A stretch of 32,259 nucleotides of DNA from Prevotellaceae bacterium UBA4372 (lineage in GTDB: Bacteria; Bacteroidota; Bacteroidia; Bacteroidales; Bacteroidaceae), in the NCBI GenBank assembly GCA_002391275.1, contig DGSC01000053.1:1-32259 (forward strand). Direction: 5' to 3'. This document shows, one piece after another, positions 22,172-30,920 of this stretch; position 1 is the stretch's first letter, and each line of letters opens with the position of its first letter. Made by a program: the position numbers and the translations under genes. The notes beneath the pieces were generated by a model, which saw only the letters and a list, made by a program, of their open reading frames with translations, had not been told where the DNA came from and searched no databases.

Positions 22172-23581
22172 ATGAAAAAGCTGTTAATTTTCTCAGTGAT
22201 TGCATTGCTACTCGGTAGCTGCTCCGGAGACGGAGGAGGCGAGTTGGTCGGTGTTTATTCAAAATCATGGAAAGAGCCGTCTCCTTATGGTATGCTTTAC
22301 ATTAAGCGCGGATCCTTTACCATTGGTCAGAACGACCAGGACGCAAACTGGGCTATGACATCACAGTCAAAGACGGTTTCTGTTGACGCATTTTGGATGG
22401 ATGAGACAGAGATTACAAATGGAGAGTACCGTCAATTCGTACACTGGGTACGCGACTCTATCGCACGCGAGAAGTTGTCTTTAGTTGATGAAGAGTTTAA
22501 GATCACACAAGACAAGAAAGGTAATGAGCTAAAGAAGCCTATTCTAAACTGGAAGAAAGACATTCCTTGGAGTAAGCCTAACGAAGATCAGCAAATTGCA
22601 ATTGATAGTATGTTCTATATGGGAGAGGACGATATCGACATCTTCCCTCAGTTGAACGCTATGATTTTGTCGTACCAGTACTCATGGGTAGACTACATTC
22701 AGGCTGCTAAGAAGGAGAACAAGTTCGACGTAATGCGTGGATCATACAACAGAAGCATCGAAGGACTTGGCGTAACTAAGGATAGTGCAGATGTGATGAT
22801 TCGTAAGGACACTTCTTACTACAACGAGCAAGGTCACATCATCAATAAGACAATCTACAGAGAGTTGAAGAAACGTTCAGACTTCATCTCAAAGAAGCGT
22901 ATCAACATTTATCCTGATACACTTTGTTGGATTCGTGACTTTACTTACGCTTACAATGAGCCATACATGAAGTTGTATTTTGCTCACCCAGGATACGGTG
23001 AATATCCAGTAGTTGGAGTTTCTTGGGAACAGGCTCAGGCATTCTGCCACTGGCGTACAAACCTATTCAACGGTTATCAAATTGCCAATGGAGGAGTACG
23101 AGTTCAAGACTTCCGTCTACCAACTGAGGCTGAGTGGGAGTACGCAGCACGTGGAGGCAAAGACTTGTCAATGTACCCTTGGGGAGGTTACTACGTACGT
23201 ACAGCTAAGGGATGTTTCTTAGCAAACTTCAAGCCACAGCGTGGTAACTACACAGACGACGGTTATCTAATCACATCACGTGTAGCTTCATATCCGCCAA
23301 ACGATTTCGGTTTGTATGATATGGCAGGTAACGTTGCAGAGTGGACATCTACTGCATTCCACGAGTCTAATTACTCATTTGTACACGATATGAACCCTAA
23401 CTACGAGTACAACGCTAAGTCTAGCGATCCAGATGTATTGCGTAGAAAAGTCATCAAGGGTGGTGGCTGGAAAGATGTCAGCATCTTCTTGCAGTGTGGT
23501 ATGCGTACATATGAGTACCAGACAGAGAACCGTTCATTCCTAGGTTTCCGTTGTGTAAGAAGCTACATTGGAATGGATTAA
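22172..23581 (+). CDS. gldK: Type IX secretion lipoprotein GldK/PorK
   Basis: A 469-residue lipoprotein with lipobox LLLGSC, lipid on C17. The rest is a formylglycine-generating-enzyme-like (SUMF1) fold: MLYIKRGSFTIGQ near residue 42, VDAFWMDETEITNGEYRQF, LPTEAEWEYAARGG, YDMAGNVAEWTS and GFRCVRS at the end. In T9SS this fold is structural; GldK with GldN builds the ring under the outer membrane that works with the GldL-GldM motor. It is not a sulfatase maturase. The order gldK-L-M-N is the standard one. Confidence 0.95.
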   Translation: MKKLLIFSVIALLLGSCSGDGGGELVGVYSKSWKEPSPYGMLYIKRGSFTIGQNDQDANWAMTSQSKTVSVDAFWMDETEITNGEYRQFVHWVRDSIAREKLSLVDEEFKITQDKKGNELKKPILNWKKDIPWSKPNEDQQIAIDSMFYMGEDDIDIFPQLNAMILSYQYSWVDYIQAAKKENKFDVMRGSYNRSIEGLGVTKDSADVMIRKDTSYYNEQGHIINKTIYRELKKRSDFISKKRINIYPDTLCWIRDFTYAYNEPYMKLYFAHPGYGEYPVVGVSWEQAQAFCHWRTNLFNGYQIANGGVRVQDFRLPTEAEWEYAARGGKDLSMYPWGGYYVRTAKGCFLANFKPQRGNYTDDGYLITSRVASYPPNDFGLYDMAGNVAEWTSTAFHESNYSFVHDMNPNYEYNAKSSDPDVLRRKVIKGGGWKDVSIFLQCGMRTYEYQTENRSFLGFRCVRSYIGMD

Positions 23582-23635
23582 TCAGAATTCAACAAAAACG
23601 TAATTATTAACAATCTTAAATTAATATTTCGAAAA

Positions 23636-24469
23636 ATGGGTTTAATGGAATTTATGCAATCACCTACAGGTAAGAGAGTTACAGGTGTTGCTTACTCACT
23701 AGGAGCTTCAATCGTTATTATTGGAGCATTGTTCAAAATCATGCACTGGCCAGGTGCTGGAGTCATGCTTACAATCGGAATGGGTACAGAGGCTATCTTG
23801 TTTGCCATCGGTATCTTCGATAAGCCTCATAAGGATTACCACTGGGAGTTGGTATGGCCAGAACTTGACGACGAAGGTGCTGAGGGTTCAGCTCACGGAG
23901 TTGTAGCTGCAGGTGATTCAAAGGAGCTTTCAGTTCCTACAATTGATCCTAAGGCTCTAGTTGAGGAGCAGTTGAAGAATCTATCTGAGGGTGTTTCTAA
24001 GTTGGGTAACACAGCTTCTCAGTTGGCTAACCTTTCTGAGGCAGCTAACGTATCTAGCTCATATATCTCTAACGTAAACGCAGCTTCTCAGGCAGCAGGT
24101 GCTTTCGCAGCATCTCAGGCTAACCTAAAGAACTCTTCTGATTCTTTGGTTAACTCATACAAGGATATCGAGGCTAGCATCAGCAGCGCATCTTCTGGTT
24201 CTAAGAACTTCGCTGATCAGATGAATGGTATCAACAAGAACATCTCAAGCATCAACAGCATGTTCGAGATTCAGGCTAAGACAGCTAGCGAGCAGGGTGA
24301 GGCTATGTCTCTTGTAACAACTGCTCTTAAGACAGTTGCTGGTTCTATCAACTCTTCTGCTTCTTCAGCTGAGGCTTACAAGTCTGAGATCGAGAAGTTG
24401 GCACAGCAGATGAAGAGCCTTAACACTGTTTATGGCAACATGTTGAACGCCATGACTATCCGTGGTTAA
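23636..24469 (+). CDS. gldL: Type IX secretion motor protein GldL/PorL
   Basis: Inner-membrane stator-like protein, 277 residues. Two helices near the N-terminus (about 15-35 and 40-60: GVAYSLGASIVIIGALFKIM, then WPGAGVMLTIGMGTEAILFAIG) include the glutamate (TEAILF) that is thought to carry protons. The remaining 200 residues are a Ser/Ala/Asn-rich helical cytoplasmic region (many LANLSEAANVSS-like repeats). It pairs with GldM to turn proton flow into motion. Two possible starts, ATG 23636 and ATG 23645, differ by three residues. Confidence 0.95.
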   Translation: MGLMEFMQSPTGKRVTGVAYSLGASIVIIGALFKIMHWPGAGVMLTIGMGTEAILFAIGIFDKPHKDYHWELVWPELDDEGAEGSAHGVVAAGDSKELSVPTIDPKALVEEQLKNLSEGVSKLGNTASQLANLSEAANVSSSYISNVNAASQAAGAFAASQANLKNSSDSLVNSYKDIEASISSASSGSKNFADQMNGINKNISSINSMFEIQAKTASEQGEAMSLVTTALKTVAGSINSSASSAEAYKSEIEKLAQQMKSLNTVYGNMLNAMTIRG

Positions 24470-24513
24470 TTGTTAAACGAAATTAGTGTAAACTAATCTT
24501 TAGGTATTAATCT

Positions 24514-26106
24514 ATGAGTGGAGCTACGAACTGTCCGGAGACCCCGAGACAGAAGATGATCGCCATGATGTACCTCGTGCTAACTGCCATGCTTGCACTT
24601 AACGTGTCTGCGCAGATTTTGAACGGATACACCTCGATCTACGAATCAATGACGAAGAGCGTACAGATCGCTCAGGGTAACAATGCAAACTTGGAGTACA
24701 AGTTTGGATCTCTAGAGGACCAGAATCCTGTTAAGGCTAAGCCAATGAGACCTTACGTAGACTCATTGGTAAAGGAGTCTAACGCACTATACCAGTACCT
24801 TGACACTTTCAAGCACACTTTGGTTATGCTTGTTGACGGTGAAGAGGCAGACAAGAAAGATTGGACAATCAAGAACGCTGGTGACCTTAACATCGCTAGT
24901 GAGCTTTTGGAAGGAAAATCTTCACGTGCATTGGATCCAGAAGGTAAGAACTGGGGTGCTACAATGAAAGCTAAGATCGGTGCTTTCAGCGAATTCGCTC
25001 AGAGAATGGTTAAAGTCGGTGATATCGCTGACACAACTAAGGCAGCGTCTTTCAAGCAGACATTTGACACTCCTGACAAGAAGATTGAAGGTGCTGTTTA
25101 CTCTTGGGAGAAGCAGTTGTTGGAGGATCAGCCAGCTATCGCTGTGTTGGCAACTGTAACAAAGCTTCAGAACGACGTACGTAACACAGAGGCAGAGTGT
25201 TTGAACCATATCATCGGTCAGCTTGATGCTGGTGACTTCCGTGTGAACAAGATTCAGGCTCTTGCTATTGCTGATGAGCAGTACGTATTGAGAGGAAGCA
25301 AATACCGTGCTAAGATCGTGTTGGCAGCAACAGACTCAACAAAGGATCCAGTTATCGAGATCAATGGTAAGCCATTGGAGAAGGATATCTACGAGTTTAC
25401 TGCGACAACTCTTGGTAAGCAGAAGTACAAAGGTAACATCAAGATGAAGAAGCCAAACGGAGAGGAGATTTCTTATCCATTTGAGACTGAGTACGTTGTT
25501 GGTGAGCCTACAGCTACAGTTTCTGCTGACATGATGAACGTTCTTTACGCCGGTTTCAGCAACCCAATCTCAGTATCAGTTCCAGGTGTAAATTCTGGTG
25601 ACGTTAGCGTATCAGTTTCTGGTGCATCTATCTCTAAGACAGCTAAGGGTTGGGTCGTTACACCTCATCCATCACAGGTTGGAAAGATGTGTGACATCAA
25701 CGTATCAGCTAACATCGGTGGAAAGTCACAGCACATGGCTAAGCACTCATTTAGAGTCAAAAAACTTCCTAATCCAGCAGCAATGTTGAAGTATGGTAAG
25801 GACGGTAGATTCTATGTAGGTAAGATTGCTAAGACAGACCTAATCTCAGCTGATGAGGTTGTTGCAGAGCTTCCAGATGCAGACTTGAACGTTAAGTACA
25901 ATGTGCTTTCATTCTCTATCAAGTCAACAGACTCAATGGGTAATACAATCGTAGAGCCAGCACAGGGTTCTCGCTTGACTGATAAGCAAAAGTCAGTATT
26001 CAAGAAATTGGTTAAAGGTAAGACTATTTACTTGTCTGATGTATTCGCAACAGGACCAGATAAGGTAAGACGTCAGCTTTCTCCAGTCGAAATTGCACTT
26101 AAGTAA
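24514..26106 (+). CDS. gldM: Type IX secretion motor protein GldM/PorM
   Basis: A 530-residue protein with the hallmark start SGATNCPETPRQKMIAMMYLVLTAMLALNVSAQIL: a short cytoplasmic tail with PRQKMI, then one membrane helix, which packs against GldL. The long periplasmic part is made of several beta domains in series and reaches up to the GldK/GldN ring. Length agrees with the family. gldN begins 28 bases downstream. Confidence 0.96.
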   Translation: MSGATNCPETPRQKMIAMMYLVLTAMLALNVSAQILNGYTSIYESMTKSVQIAQGNNANLEYKFGSLEDQNPVKAKPMRPYVDSLVKESNALYQYLDTFKHTLVMLVDGEEADKKDWTIKNAGDLNIASELLEGKSSRALDPEGKNWGATMKAKIGAFSEFAQRMVKVGDIADTTKAASFKQTFDTPDKKIEGAVYSWEKQLLEDQPAIAVLATVTKLQNDVRNTEAECLNHIIGQLDAGDFRVNKIQALAIADEQYVLRGSKYRAKIVLAATDSTKDPVIEINGKPLEKDIYEFTATTLGKQKYKGNIKMKKPNGEEISYPFETEYVVGEPTATVSADMMNVLYAGFSNPISVSVPGVNSGDVSVSVSGASISKTAKGWVVTPHPSQVGKMCDINVSANIGGKSQHMAKHSFRVKKLPNPAAMLKYGKDGRFYVGKIAKTDLISADEVVAELPDADLNVKYNVLSFSIKSTDSMGNTIVEPAQGSRLTDKQKSVFKKLVKGKTIYLSDVFATGPDKVRRQLSPVEIALK

Positions 26107-26134
26107 TCTAAAAAAACTGAAAAAGGTTTAAGTC

Positions 26135-27016
26135 ATGAAAAAATGTTTTAATTTGTTGTTAACTGCTTGTTTGCTAGCTTTTGCAAACCTCGCAAATGCT
26201 CAGGACCAGTCTTTCTTTGATGAAGCTGGCAACATTTCTGAGGAATTGCAGACTAACTTGCCAACAAGTGGTCCCAAAGAAGGTCTTGAACCTATTGAAA
26301 TGGTTAACCCACGTGCCGACGATATCTATTGGCAAAAGGTTGTCTATAGAATTATCGACCTTCGTGAGAAGATGAATTTTCCACTATACTACCCTGAGCT
26401 TCCAGCTGACAACAGAACAAGCTTCTTTGCTCTAATGTTTAGATTGGTTCAGGATGGTAAAGTCAAGGTGTATGACTATGCTGAGGAGTACGAGCATTTC
26501 GACGACCAGCACGTGACAAAATTCCGTGATTTGATGGATAAGTTCGCGTTGCCATACGAAACAAAACTTGACTCTATTACTAATGATACTATCTATGTAA
26601 TTGATGACACAGACGTTCCTAACCGTGATATCATCAAATACTTCTGCAAGGAGGTATGGTATTTCGACAGAATTTCGTCTACTTTCAATTGCCGTATCAT
26701 CGGTTTCTGCCCAGTGATGCAGAGAGAGGGAGATACTGGTCTAGAGACATTGCCTCTATTCTGGATTCCTTTTGAGACACTTCGTCCTTTCTTGTCACAG
26801 ACAGAGGTTCTTATCACTGATAAGAATAATGGAGCAAGACCTTCGTTTGACGACTTGTTCATGAAGAGAAGATTTTCTAGCTACATCTACAAAGAGTCTA
26901 ACGTACAGAACAGATCTTTGCTAGAGTACAATACAACACTTGAGGATGTTAAGAAGGAGCAGGAGATGGTAAAAACTCGCTTGATCAACTTCGAAACTGA
27001 CTTGTGGGAATATTAA
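26135..27016 (+). CDS. gldN: Type IX secretion ring protein GldN/PorN
   Basis: A 293-residue periplasmic protein with a signal peptide (MKKCFNLLLTACLLAFANLANAQ). The core has the family pattern DIYWQKVVYRIIDLREKMNFPLYYP, VWYFDRISSTFNCRIIGFCPV and LFWIPFETLRPFL. It joins GldK in the periplasmic ring. It is the last gene of the cluster and is followed by a strong terminator. Confidence 0.95.
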   Translation: MKKCFNLLLTACLLAFANLANAQDQSFFDEAGNISEELQTNLPTSGPKEGLEPIEMVNPRADDIYWQKVVYRIIDLREKMNFPLYYPELPADNRTSFFALMFRLVQDGKVKVYDYAEEYEHFDDQHVTKFRDLMDKFALPYETKLDSITNDTIYVIDDTDVPNRDIIKYFCKEVWYFDRISSTFNCRIIGFCPVMQREGDTGLETLPLFWIPFETLRPFLSQTEVLITDKNNGARPSFDDLFMKRRFSSYIYKESNVQNRSLLEYNTTLEDVKKEQEMVKTRLINFETDLWEY

Positions 27017-27040
27017 AAAAAGACTTTCTTACAGAAAATT

Positions 27041-27074
27041 GGCATCGCAATAAAATGCGATGCCTTTTTTTATT
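27041..27074 (+). terminator. Terminator of the T9SS cluster
   Basis: GGCATCGCA and TGCGATGCC form a perfect 9-bp stem with loop ATAAAA, followed directly by a run of T. A textbook intrinsic terminator 25 bases after gldN. Confidence 0.95.
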
Positions 27075-27130
27075 TGTCATTATCATCTACCTTTTTGCAA
27101 ATACAACATCCTTTTCTCTTCAATTTTTAC

Positions 27131-27138
27131 TAATTTTG
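27131..27138 (+). promoter_or_regulatory. -7 box of leuS
   Basis: TAATTTTG matches TAnnTTTG and lies 52 bases before the leuS ATG. The -33 region is T-rich (CCTTTTC) without a clear TTTG. Confidence 0.5.
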
Positions 27139-27189
27139 CAGACGTCTATATTGCGGACACTTCAAGAAGAGAAAGAAATTTGAAATACA

Positions 27190-29946
27190 ATGGATTATAA
27201 ATTTTCAGAAATTGAAAAAAAGTGGCAGAAATATTGGGTAGAAAATGCCACATATAAAGTTAAGGAAGATTCTTCCAAGAAGAAGTTCTACGTCCTTGAC
27301 ATGTTCCCTTATCCATCAGGAGCCGGTTTGCACGTCGGCCACCCTCTTGGCTATATTGCATCAGATATTTTTGCTAGATACAAACGACAGCAGGGATTCA
27401 ATGTCCTCCACCCTATGGGTTACGACTCTTACGGCCTTCCCGCTGAACAGTATGCCATCCAGACCGGCCAGCATCCTGCTGTGACAACGGCTAAAAACAT
27501 CGCTCGCTACCGTGAGCAACTTGACAAAATCGGTTTCTGCTTCGACTGGAGCCGTGAAGTCCGCACTTGTGAGCCAAACTACTACAAGTGGACACAGTGG
27601 GCATTTATCAAAATGTTCAACTCTTACTATGACAACGATGCCAATAAGGCTCTTCCTATCGAAGAACTTATCGCTAAGTTTGAGAAAGATGGCAACACCA
27701 ACGTAAACGCAGCTAACAACTGCACCGTAAAATTCTCAGCTTCAGATTGGAAATCTTATTCTGAAAAAGAAAAAGAGCAGATTCTTTTAGCATACCGTAT
27801 AGCTTACTTGGCTGACACAAAAGTAAACTTCTGCCCTGCCCTTGGTTGTGTGCTTGCCAACGATGAGATCAGCGAAGGTGTCAGCGTACGTGGCGGTTAC
27901 CCAGTGGAGCAGAGAGTGATGCGTCAGTGGAGCTTGAGAGTCTCGGCTTACGCGCAACGTCTACTTGATGGCCTTGACAAAATCGACTGGTCGGATGCTT
28001 TGAAGGAAACACAAAAAAACTGGATCGGACGCAGTGAAGGTGCAGAGATGGATTTCGCTGTCAAGGGACAGGATCTTAAATTAAAAATTTTTACTACTCG
28101 TTGCGATACTATTCACGGTGTCACTTTCATGGTGCTTGCTCCAGAAAGCGAGTATGTTGCAAAAGTGACAACTGCAGACCAGAAAGCGGCTGTGGATGAT
28201 TATCTTGCTCAGGTGAAACGCAGAACAGAACGCGAGCGTATCTCTGATCGTCGTGTCAGTGGCGTCTTCTCTGGATCATACGCAATCAATCCAATCACAG
28301 AAAAAGAGATTCCAATCTATATCAGCGACTACGTGCTTGCTGGCTACGGTACAGGTGCCATCATGGCTGTTCCTGCTCACGATTCACGTGACTACGCTTT
28401 CGCTAAACATTTCAACCTTCCTATCATTCCTCTAATCGAAGGAGCTGATGTCTCAGAAGAGAGTTTCGACGCGAAGGAAGGAATCATGATGAATTCAGGC
28501 TTCTTGAACGGGCTTACTGTAAAAGAGGCTTTGAAGACAGCCAAGAAGTATATCAAGGAGAAAGGTATCGGAGAAGTCAAGGTGAACTACCGTCTACGCG
28601 ATGCTATTTTCTCACGCCAAAGATACTGGGGTGAGCCATTCCCTGTATATTACAAGGATGGTATGCCACACATGCTTGATGAGAGTAAGCTTCCTCTTGA
28701 ATTGCCTGAGGTTTCCGACTTCAAGCCAACAGAGAGCGGAGAGCCACCTCTTGGTCACGCTGAAAATTGGTGTACTCCAGAAGGTTATCCATACGAGTTG
28801 AACACAATGCCTGGATTCGCAGGTTCATCTGCCTACTATCTAAGATATATGGATCCGACTAACGACAAGGCACTTGTAAGCAAAGAAGCGAACCAGTATT
28901 GGAAGAGCGTCGACTTGTACGTTGGTGGTACAGAGCACGCTACAGGACACTTGATCTACAGTCGTTTCTGGAACAAGTTCTTGTTCGACTTGGGTATCGT
29001 TTGCGAGGATGAGCCATTCCGTAAACTGATCAACCAGGGTATGATCCAGGGACGTTCTAATTTCGTATACCGTATCAAAGATACCAACACATTCGTGTCT
29101 CTTGGATTGAAGAAGGATTATGATGTCACTCCTATCCATGTCGACGTGAATATTGTAAACAACGACATTCTTGACATTGAGGCTTTCAAGGCTTGGAGAC
29201 CTGAGTTTGAGACTGCCGAGTTCATTCTTGAAGACGGCAAGTACGTGTGTGGTTGGGCAGTTGAGAAGATGTCAAAGTCTATGTTCAACGTTGTGAACCC
29301 TGATGATATTGTAGACAAATATGGTGCAGACACATTGCGTCTATATGAAATGTTCCTTGGACCAATCGAGCAGTCGAAGCCATGGGACACAAAGGGTATC
29401 GACGGTGTGAACAGATTCCTGAAGAAATTCTGGGGCATGTTCTTCACTGGCGACAACTTTGACGTGGTGAAAGCAGAGCCAACAGCCGAAGAGCAGAAAT
29501 CAATCCACAAGCTTATCAAGAAGGTGACGGGAGACGTCGAGACATTCTCATACAACACTTCTATCGCAGCATTCATGATCTGCGCTAACGAACTGACATC
29601 GTTGAAATGCAAAAACGCAGAGGTTTTGACTAAGTTTGTCACAGTGCTTGCTCCATTCGCACCTCACATCTGCGAGGAACTTTATCACTTGCTTGGCAAC
29701 ACAGGTTCTGTTTGCGACGCTCAGTGGCCATCTTATGATGAGAAATTCTTGGTGGAAAGCAGCGTGAAGTATCCTATCTCATTCAATGGCAAAGTGAGAT
29801 TCACACTTGAACTTCCAGCAGACATGGACAAAGCAGATGTTGAAAAGACAGCTCTTGCCAACGACCAGACAATTAAGCTTCTTGATGGCAAACCAACAAA
29901 GAAGGTAATTGTAGTGCCAGGAAAGATTGTGAATATTGTATTCTAA
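27190..29946 (+). CDS. leuS: Leucyl-tRNA synthetase
   Basis: Class I synthetase, 918 residues, that charges tRNA-Leu. The HIGH-type motif is H48-VGH (FPYPSGAGLHVGHPLGY), and the KMSKS loop is EKMSKSMFNVVNPDD near residue 695. The editing domain between them contains the GTGAIMAVPAHDSRDYAFA segment with the expected catalytic aspartate region. The anticodon-binding and C-terminal domains follow to the end. No stop or frame break; it stands alone between two terminators. Confidence 0.97.
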   Translation: MDYKFSEIEKKWQKYWVENATYKVKEDSSKKKFYVLDMFPYPSGAGLHVGHPLGYIASDIFARYKRQQGFNVLHPMGYDSYGLPAEQYAIQTGQHPAVTTAKNIARYREQLDKIGFCFDWSREVRTCEPNYYKWTQWAFIKMFNSYYDNDANKALPIEELIAKFEKDGNTNVNAANNCTVKFSASDWKSYSEKEKEQILLAYRIAYLADTKVNFCPALGCVLANDEISEGVSVRGGYPVEQRVMRQWSLRVSAYAQRLLDGLDKIDWSDALKETQKNWIGRSEGAEMDFAVKGQDLKLKIFTTRCDTIHGVTFMVLAPESEYVAKVTTADQKAAVDDYLAQVKRRTERERISDRRVSGVFSGSYAINPITEKEIPIYISDYVLAGYGTGAIMAVPAHDSRDYAFAKHFNLPIIPLIEGADVSEESFDAKEGIMMNSGFLNGLTVKEALKTAKKYIKEKGIGEVKVNYRLRDAIFSRQRYWGEPFPVYYKDGMPHMLDESKLPLELPEVSDFKPTESGEPPLGHAENWCTPEGYPYELNTMPGFAGSSAYYLRYMDPTNDKALVSKEANQYWKSVDLYVGGTEHATGHLIYSRFWNKFLFDLGIVCEDEPFRKLINQGMIQGRSNFVYRIKDTNTFVSLGLKKDYDVTPIHVDVNIVNNDILDIEAFKAWRPEFETAEFILEDGKYVCGWAVEKMSKSMFNVVNPDDIVDKYGADTLRLYEMFLGPIEQSKPWDTKGIDGVNRFLKKFWGMFFTGDNFDVVKAEPTAEEQKSIHKLIKKVTGDVETFSYNTSIAAFMICANELTSLKCKNAEVLTKFVTVLAPFAPHICEELYHLLGNTGSVCDAQWPSYDEKFLVESSVKYPISFNGKVRFTLELPADMDKADVEKTALANDQTIKLLDGKPTKKVIVVPGKIVNIVF

Positions 29947-29962
29947 AATCAGATTATCAAAT

Positions 29963-29998
29963 GGAGACAGGAGTTATGGCTTTCTGTCTCCTTTTTTT
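29963..29998 (+). terminator. Terminator of leuS
   Basis: GGAGACAG (29963-29970) pairs with CTGTCTCC (29984-29991), followed by seven T. It lies 17 bases after the leuS stop and only six bases before the next ATG. Confidence 0.9.
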
Positions 29999-30003
29999 GT
30001 ATT

Positions 30004-30633
30004 ATGAATAGATTCTTCATCCTTTTTATCTCAGTTTTAATCTGCAGTTCAGCAATGGCGGCTCAATCGGACGTCAAGGCAATGACTATTGAACAGATGG
30101 AGGCAGCAGAGTCGCAAGCATATCTTCAACAAATACTTTCCATTGAGAGTTTTGAGGATGCTGAAGACTGCAAAAATCATAGAAAAGACGCATTAATGTG
30201 TGCCAACTATATTCTCAACACCCCTTGCGAGCTGAATGAAAACAGCGATCTCATGTGGATCTACTGTGCGCGATACGTATTGCTTTGGGATGAAAAGTCG
30301 GATGAAATACTAATTTCTTTTCCTAAAAGCTCTAAAGAATGGATGATATGCCCAGAAATCATGTCGGTATTTCTGGCAGCCTGCACAAAAACAGCAATCG
30401 AAGACAAAATCATCCACGTCTACTCTAAAGAGATGCATATAAAGGCAGTGACATCGTGTGTCAAATATTACATCAAGCACAAGAAAATCATGGATATGCT
30501 TTGCAAACCCAATATGAAGAAACTTGTGAAAAAGCACAGACGCGGCAAACTGGAGAAATACCTGAGCGACCAATATGAAAAAGAATACGGAAATGGGAAG
30601 CCACAAACAGAAAATTTTTTCATCCCCGAATGA
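30004..30633 (+). CDS. Secreted protein of unknown function
   Basis: A 209-residue protein with a clear signal peptide (MNRFFILFISVLICSSAMAA). The mature part is mostly helical, with several cysteines (for example ALMCANYILNTPCEL, WIYCARYVLL, MICPEIM, AACTK, TSCVKYY, DMLCKP), an even spread that could form disulfides in the periplasm. The C-terminal 45 residues are strongly basic (KKLVKKHRRGKLEKY). I do not recognise the family. The ATG lies six bases after the T-tract of the leuS terminator, and no -7 box is seen, so expression probably depends on read-through or an unrecognised promoter. Confidence 0.75.
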   Translation: MNRFFILFISVLICSSAMAAQSDVKAMTIEQMEAAESQAYLQQILSIESFEDAEDCKNHRKDALMCANYILNTPCELNENSDLMWIYCARYVLLWDEKSDEILISFPKSSKEWMICPEIMSVFLAACTKTAIEDKIIHVYSKEMHIKAVTSCVKYYIKHKKIMDMLCKPNMKKLVKKHRRGKLEKYLSDQYEKEYGNGKPQTENFFIPE

Positions 30634-30786
30634 GATTGAGGAAGACGCAGGGGAATGCAAAGAAAACAAACACACTTTTAGCTCACTATTTTACGAAAAT
30701 TCATATTTACCAAGTTTGTAATAGAGGATTAGACATCTGTAATAGCCAAATTCAATCTATTCTACAAAACAGAAAGATTCCGACAC

Positions 30787-30809
30787 TTTTTAGAACATTC
30801 TTCTAAAAA
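30787..30809. promoter_or_regulatory. Inverted repeat upstream of metY
   Basis: TTTTTAGAA (30787-30795) and TTCTAAAAA (30801-30809) form a perfect 9-bp dyad with a 5-base centre, about 66 bases before the metY -7 box. It could be an operator, or a weak terminator for the secreted protein gene; the stem is AT-rich and no long T-run follows. Confidence 0.4.
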
Positions 30810-30874
30810 TCTTCCTAATTCATTCATTATATTCCCTTATGATGCATTTTCTTTCGCATTTTATCTTTTAGCAA

Positions 30875-30882
30875 TAATTTTG
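30875..30882 (+). promoter_or_regulatory. -7 box of metY
   Basis: TAATTTTG fits TAnnTTTG and lies 38 bases before the ATG. TTTCG at 30852-30856 is an imperfect -33. The leader would be only about 35 bases, too short for a riboswitch. Confidence 0.55.
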
Positions 30883-30920
30883 CAGTGGAAATTAAACTAT
30901 TATCATTCATACAAATTATT

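Noticed and set aside
22172..23581. Sulfatase-maturating enzyme (FGE) for the sulfatase at 141-1649
   Set aside because: The FGE-like fold here belongs to GldK, a structural lipoprotein in a complete gldKLMN cluster; the sulfatase is Ser-type and would use a radical-SAM maturase instead.
30634..30884. Riboswitch (SAM type) upstream of metY
   Set aside because: The predicted leader is only about 35 bases; the conserved dyad lies before the promoter, so it is not in the RNA.
30885..30920. GTG start for metY
   Set aside because: The codon lies at the predicted transcription start; the ATG at 30921 begins the conserved protein.
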